Positions 7,185 through 7,257 of a stretch of DNA of 7,257 bases are shown here, piece by piece. Position 1 is the first letter of the stretch; every line of letters starts with the position of its first letter. Under the pieces are notes generated by a model, which made no database searches, was not told the DNA's origin, and saw only the letters and a program-made list of their open reading frames with translations. Source of the DNA: an uncultured Rhodocyclaceae bacterium (GTDB taxonomy: Bacteria; Pseudomonadota; Gammaproteobacteria; Burkholderiales; Rhodocyclaceae); the NCBI GenBank assembly GCA_903930805.1, contig CAIYZZ010000013.1, forward strand, positions 1 through 7,257, given 5' to 3'. Made by a program: the position numbers and the translations under genes.

Positions 7185-7196
7185 CATCCACTGATA
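7179..7196. repeat. Perfect inverted repeat TATCAG-N6-CTGATA
   Basis: Two perfect 6-base arms are separated by CATCCA; pairing does not extend inwards or outwards. The repeat ends one base before the Shine-Dalgarno AGGAG at 7198. It could be an operator overlapping a -10 element or a small mRNA hairpin next to the ribosome binding site. There is no T-tract, so it is not an intrinsic terminator for hemH. A 6-base arm can occur by chance, so the position is what makes it notable. Confidence 0.5.
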
Positions 7197-7197
7197 C

Positions 7198-7202
7198 AGG
7201 AG
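7198..7202 (+). promoter_or_regulatory. Ribosome binding site of the truncated trxC-like gene
   Basis: AGGAG lies six bases before the ATG at 7209. It supports a real gene start at the very edge of the window. Confidence 0.75.
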
Positions 7203-7208
7203 TTCGCC

Positions 7209-7257
7209 ATGCCCACTGCCGTGATCGTTGTTTGCCCCCATTGCCATGCCCCGAACC
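7209..7257 (+). CDS. trxC: Thioredoxin 2 (TrxC), N-terminal fragment cut by the window end
   Basis: Only 16 codons are visible: MPTAVIVVCPHCHAPN. The CPHC pair followed by APN matches the start of TrxC-type thioredoxins, where a CxxC zinc knuckle is followed by a phrase like (V/I)NR(V/I)P, then a second CxxC and the thioredoxin domain. TrxC is a cytoplasmic disulfide reductase linked to oxidative stress. The strong ribosome binding site supports translation. It begins 50 bases after hemH on the same strand. Another protein with an N-terminal zinc ribbon is possible, because the WCGPC active site lies beyond the window. Confidence 0.65.
   Translation, partial: MPTAVIVVCPHCHAPN

Overview
The window is a GC-rich chromosomal segment that looks betaproteobacterial, probably Rhodocyclales-like. 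The basis is protein style (HrcA, HemH and RecN all read as betaproteobacterial versions) and the recN / nadK / divergent hrcA-hemH neighbourhood, which is common in that class. The lineage is an inference from recalled gene order and has not been checked by a search. Most of the window is ordinary core genome. The ABC binding protein at the left edge hints at uptake of an amino-acid-like or aromatic substrate.

Layout: (1) 19-1185, plus strand: a complete exported type-1 periplasmic binding protein of the LivJ/LivK kind, with a strong ribosome binding site. (2) 1214-4907, minus strand: a tight three-gene block read right to left, namely a solitary gamma-class adenine-specific DNA methyltransferase, NAD kinase (nadK) and the repair ATPase recN. 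The methyltransferase and nadK overlap by four bases (ATGA), and nadK and recN are two bases apart. (3) 4908-5022: a short divergent intergenic region. (4) 5023-7158, plus strand: hrcA (heat-shock repressor) and hemH (ferrochelatase), three bases apart. (5) 7209-7257: the first 16 codons of what is probably trxC (thioredoxin 2), cut by the window edge, with its own ribosome binding site and an inverted repeat in front. No gene-free stretch exceeds about 115 bases.

How the genes work together: they belong to stress and housekeeping functions (NADP supply, double-strand break repair, chaperone control, haem synthesis, thiol redox) rather than one pathway. The methyltransferase is the odd member. 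No restriction endonuclease is next to it, and it sits at the head of the nadK-recN unit, so its transcription and translation probably carry into nadK.

The least expected structure is a 26-base direct repeat (24/26 identical) at 1183-1208 and 4921-4946. It brackets the methyltransferase-nadK-recN block exactly. The first copy supplies the stop codon of the binding-protein gene, and the second lies just upstream of the methyltransferase start. I see no clearly new multi-gene system. The repeat pair, the solitary methyltransferase with its coupling to nadK, the apparently leaderless hrcA promoter and the palindrome in front of trxC are the points worth checking.
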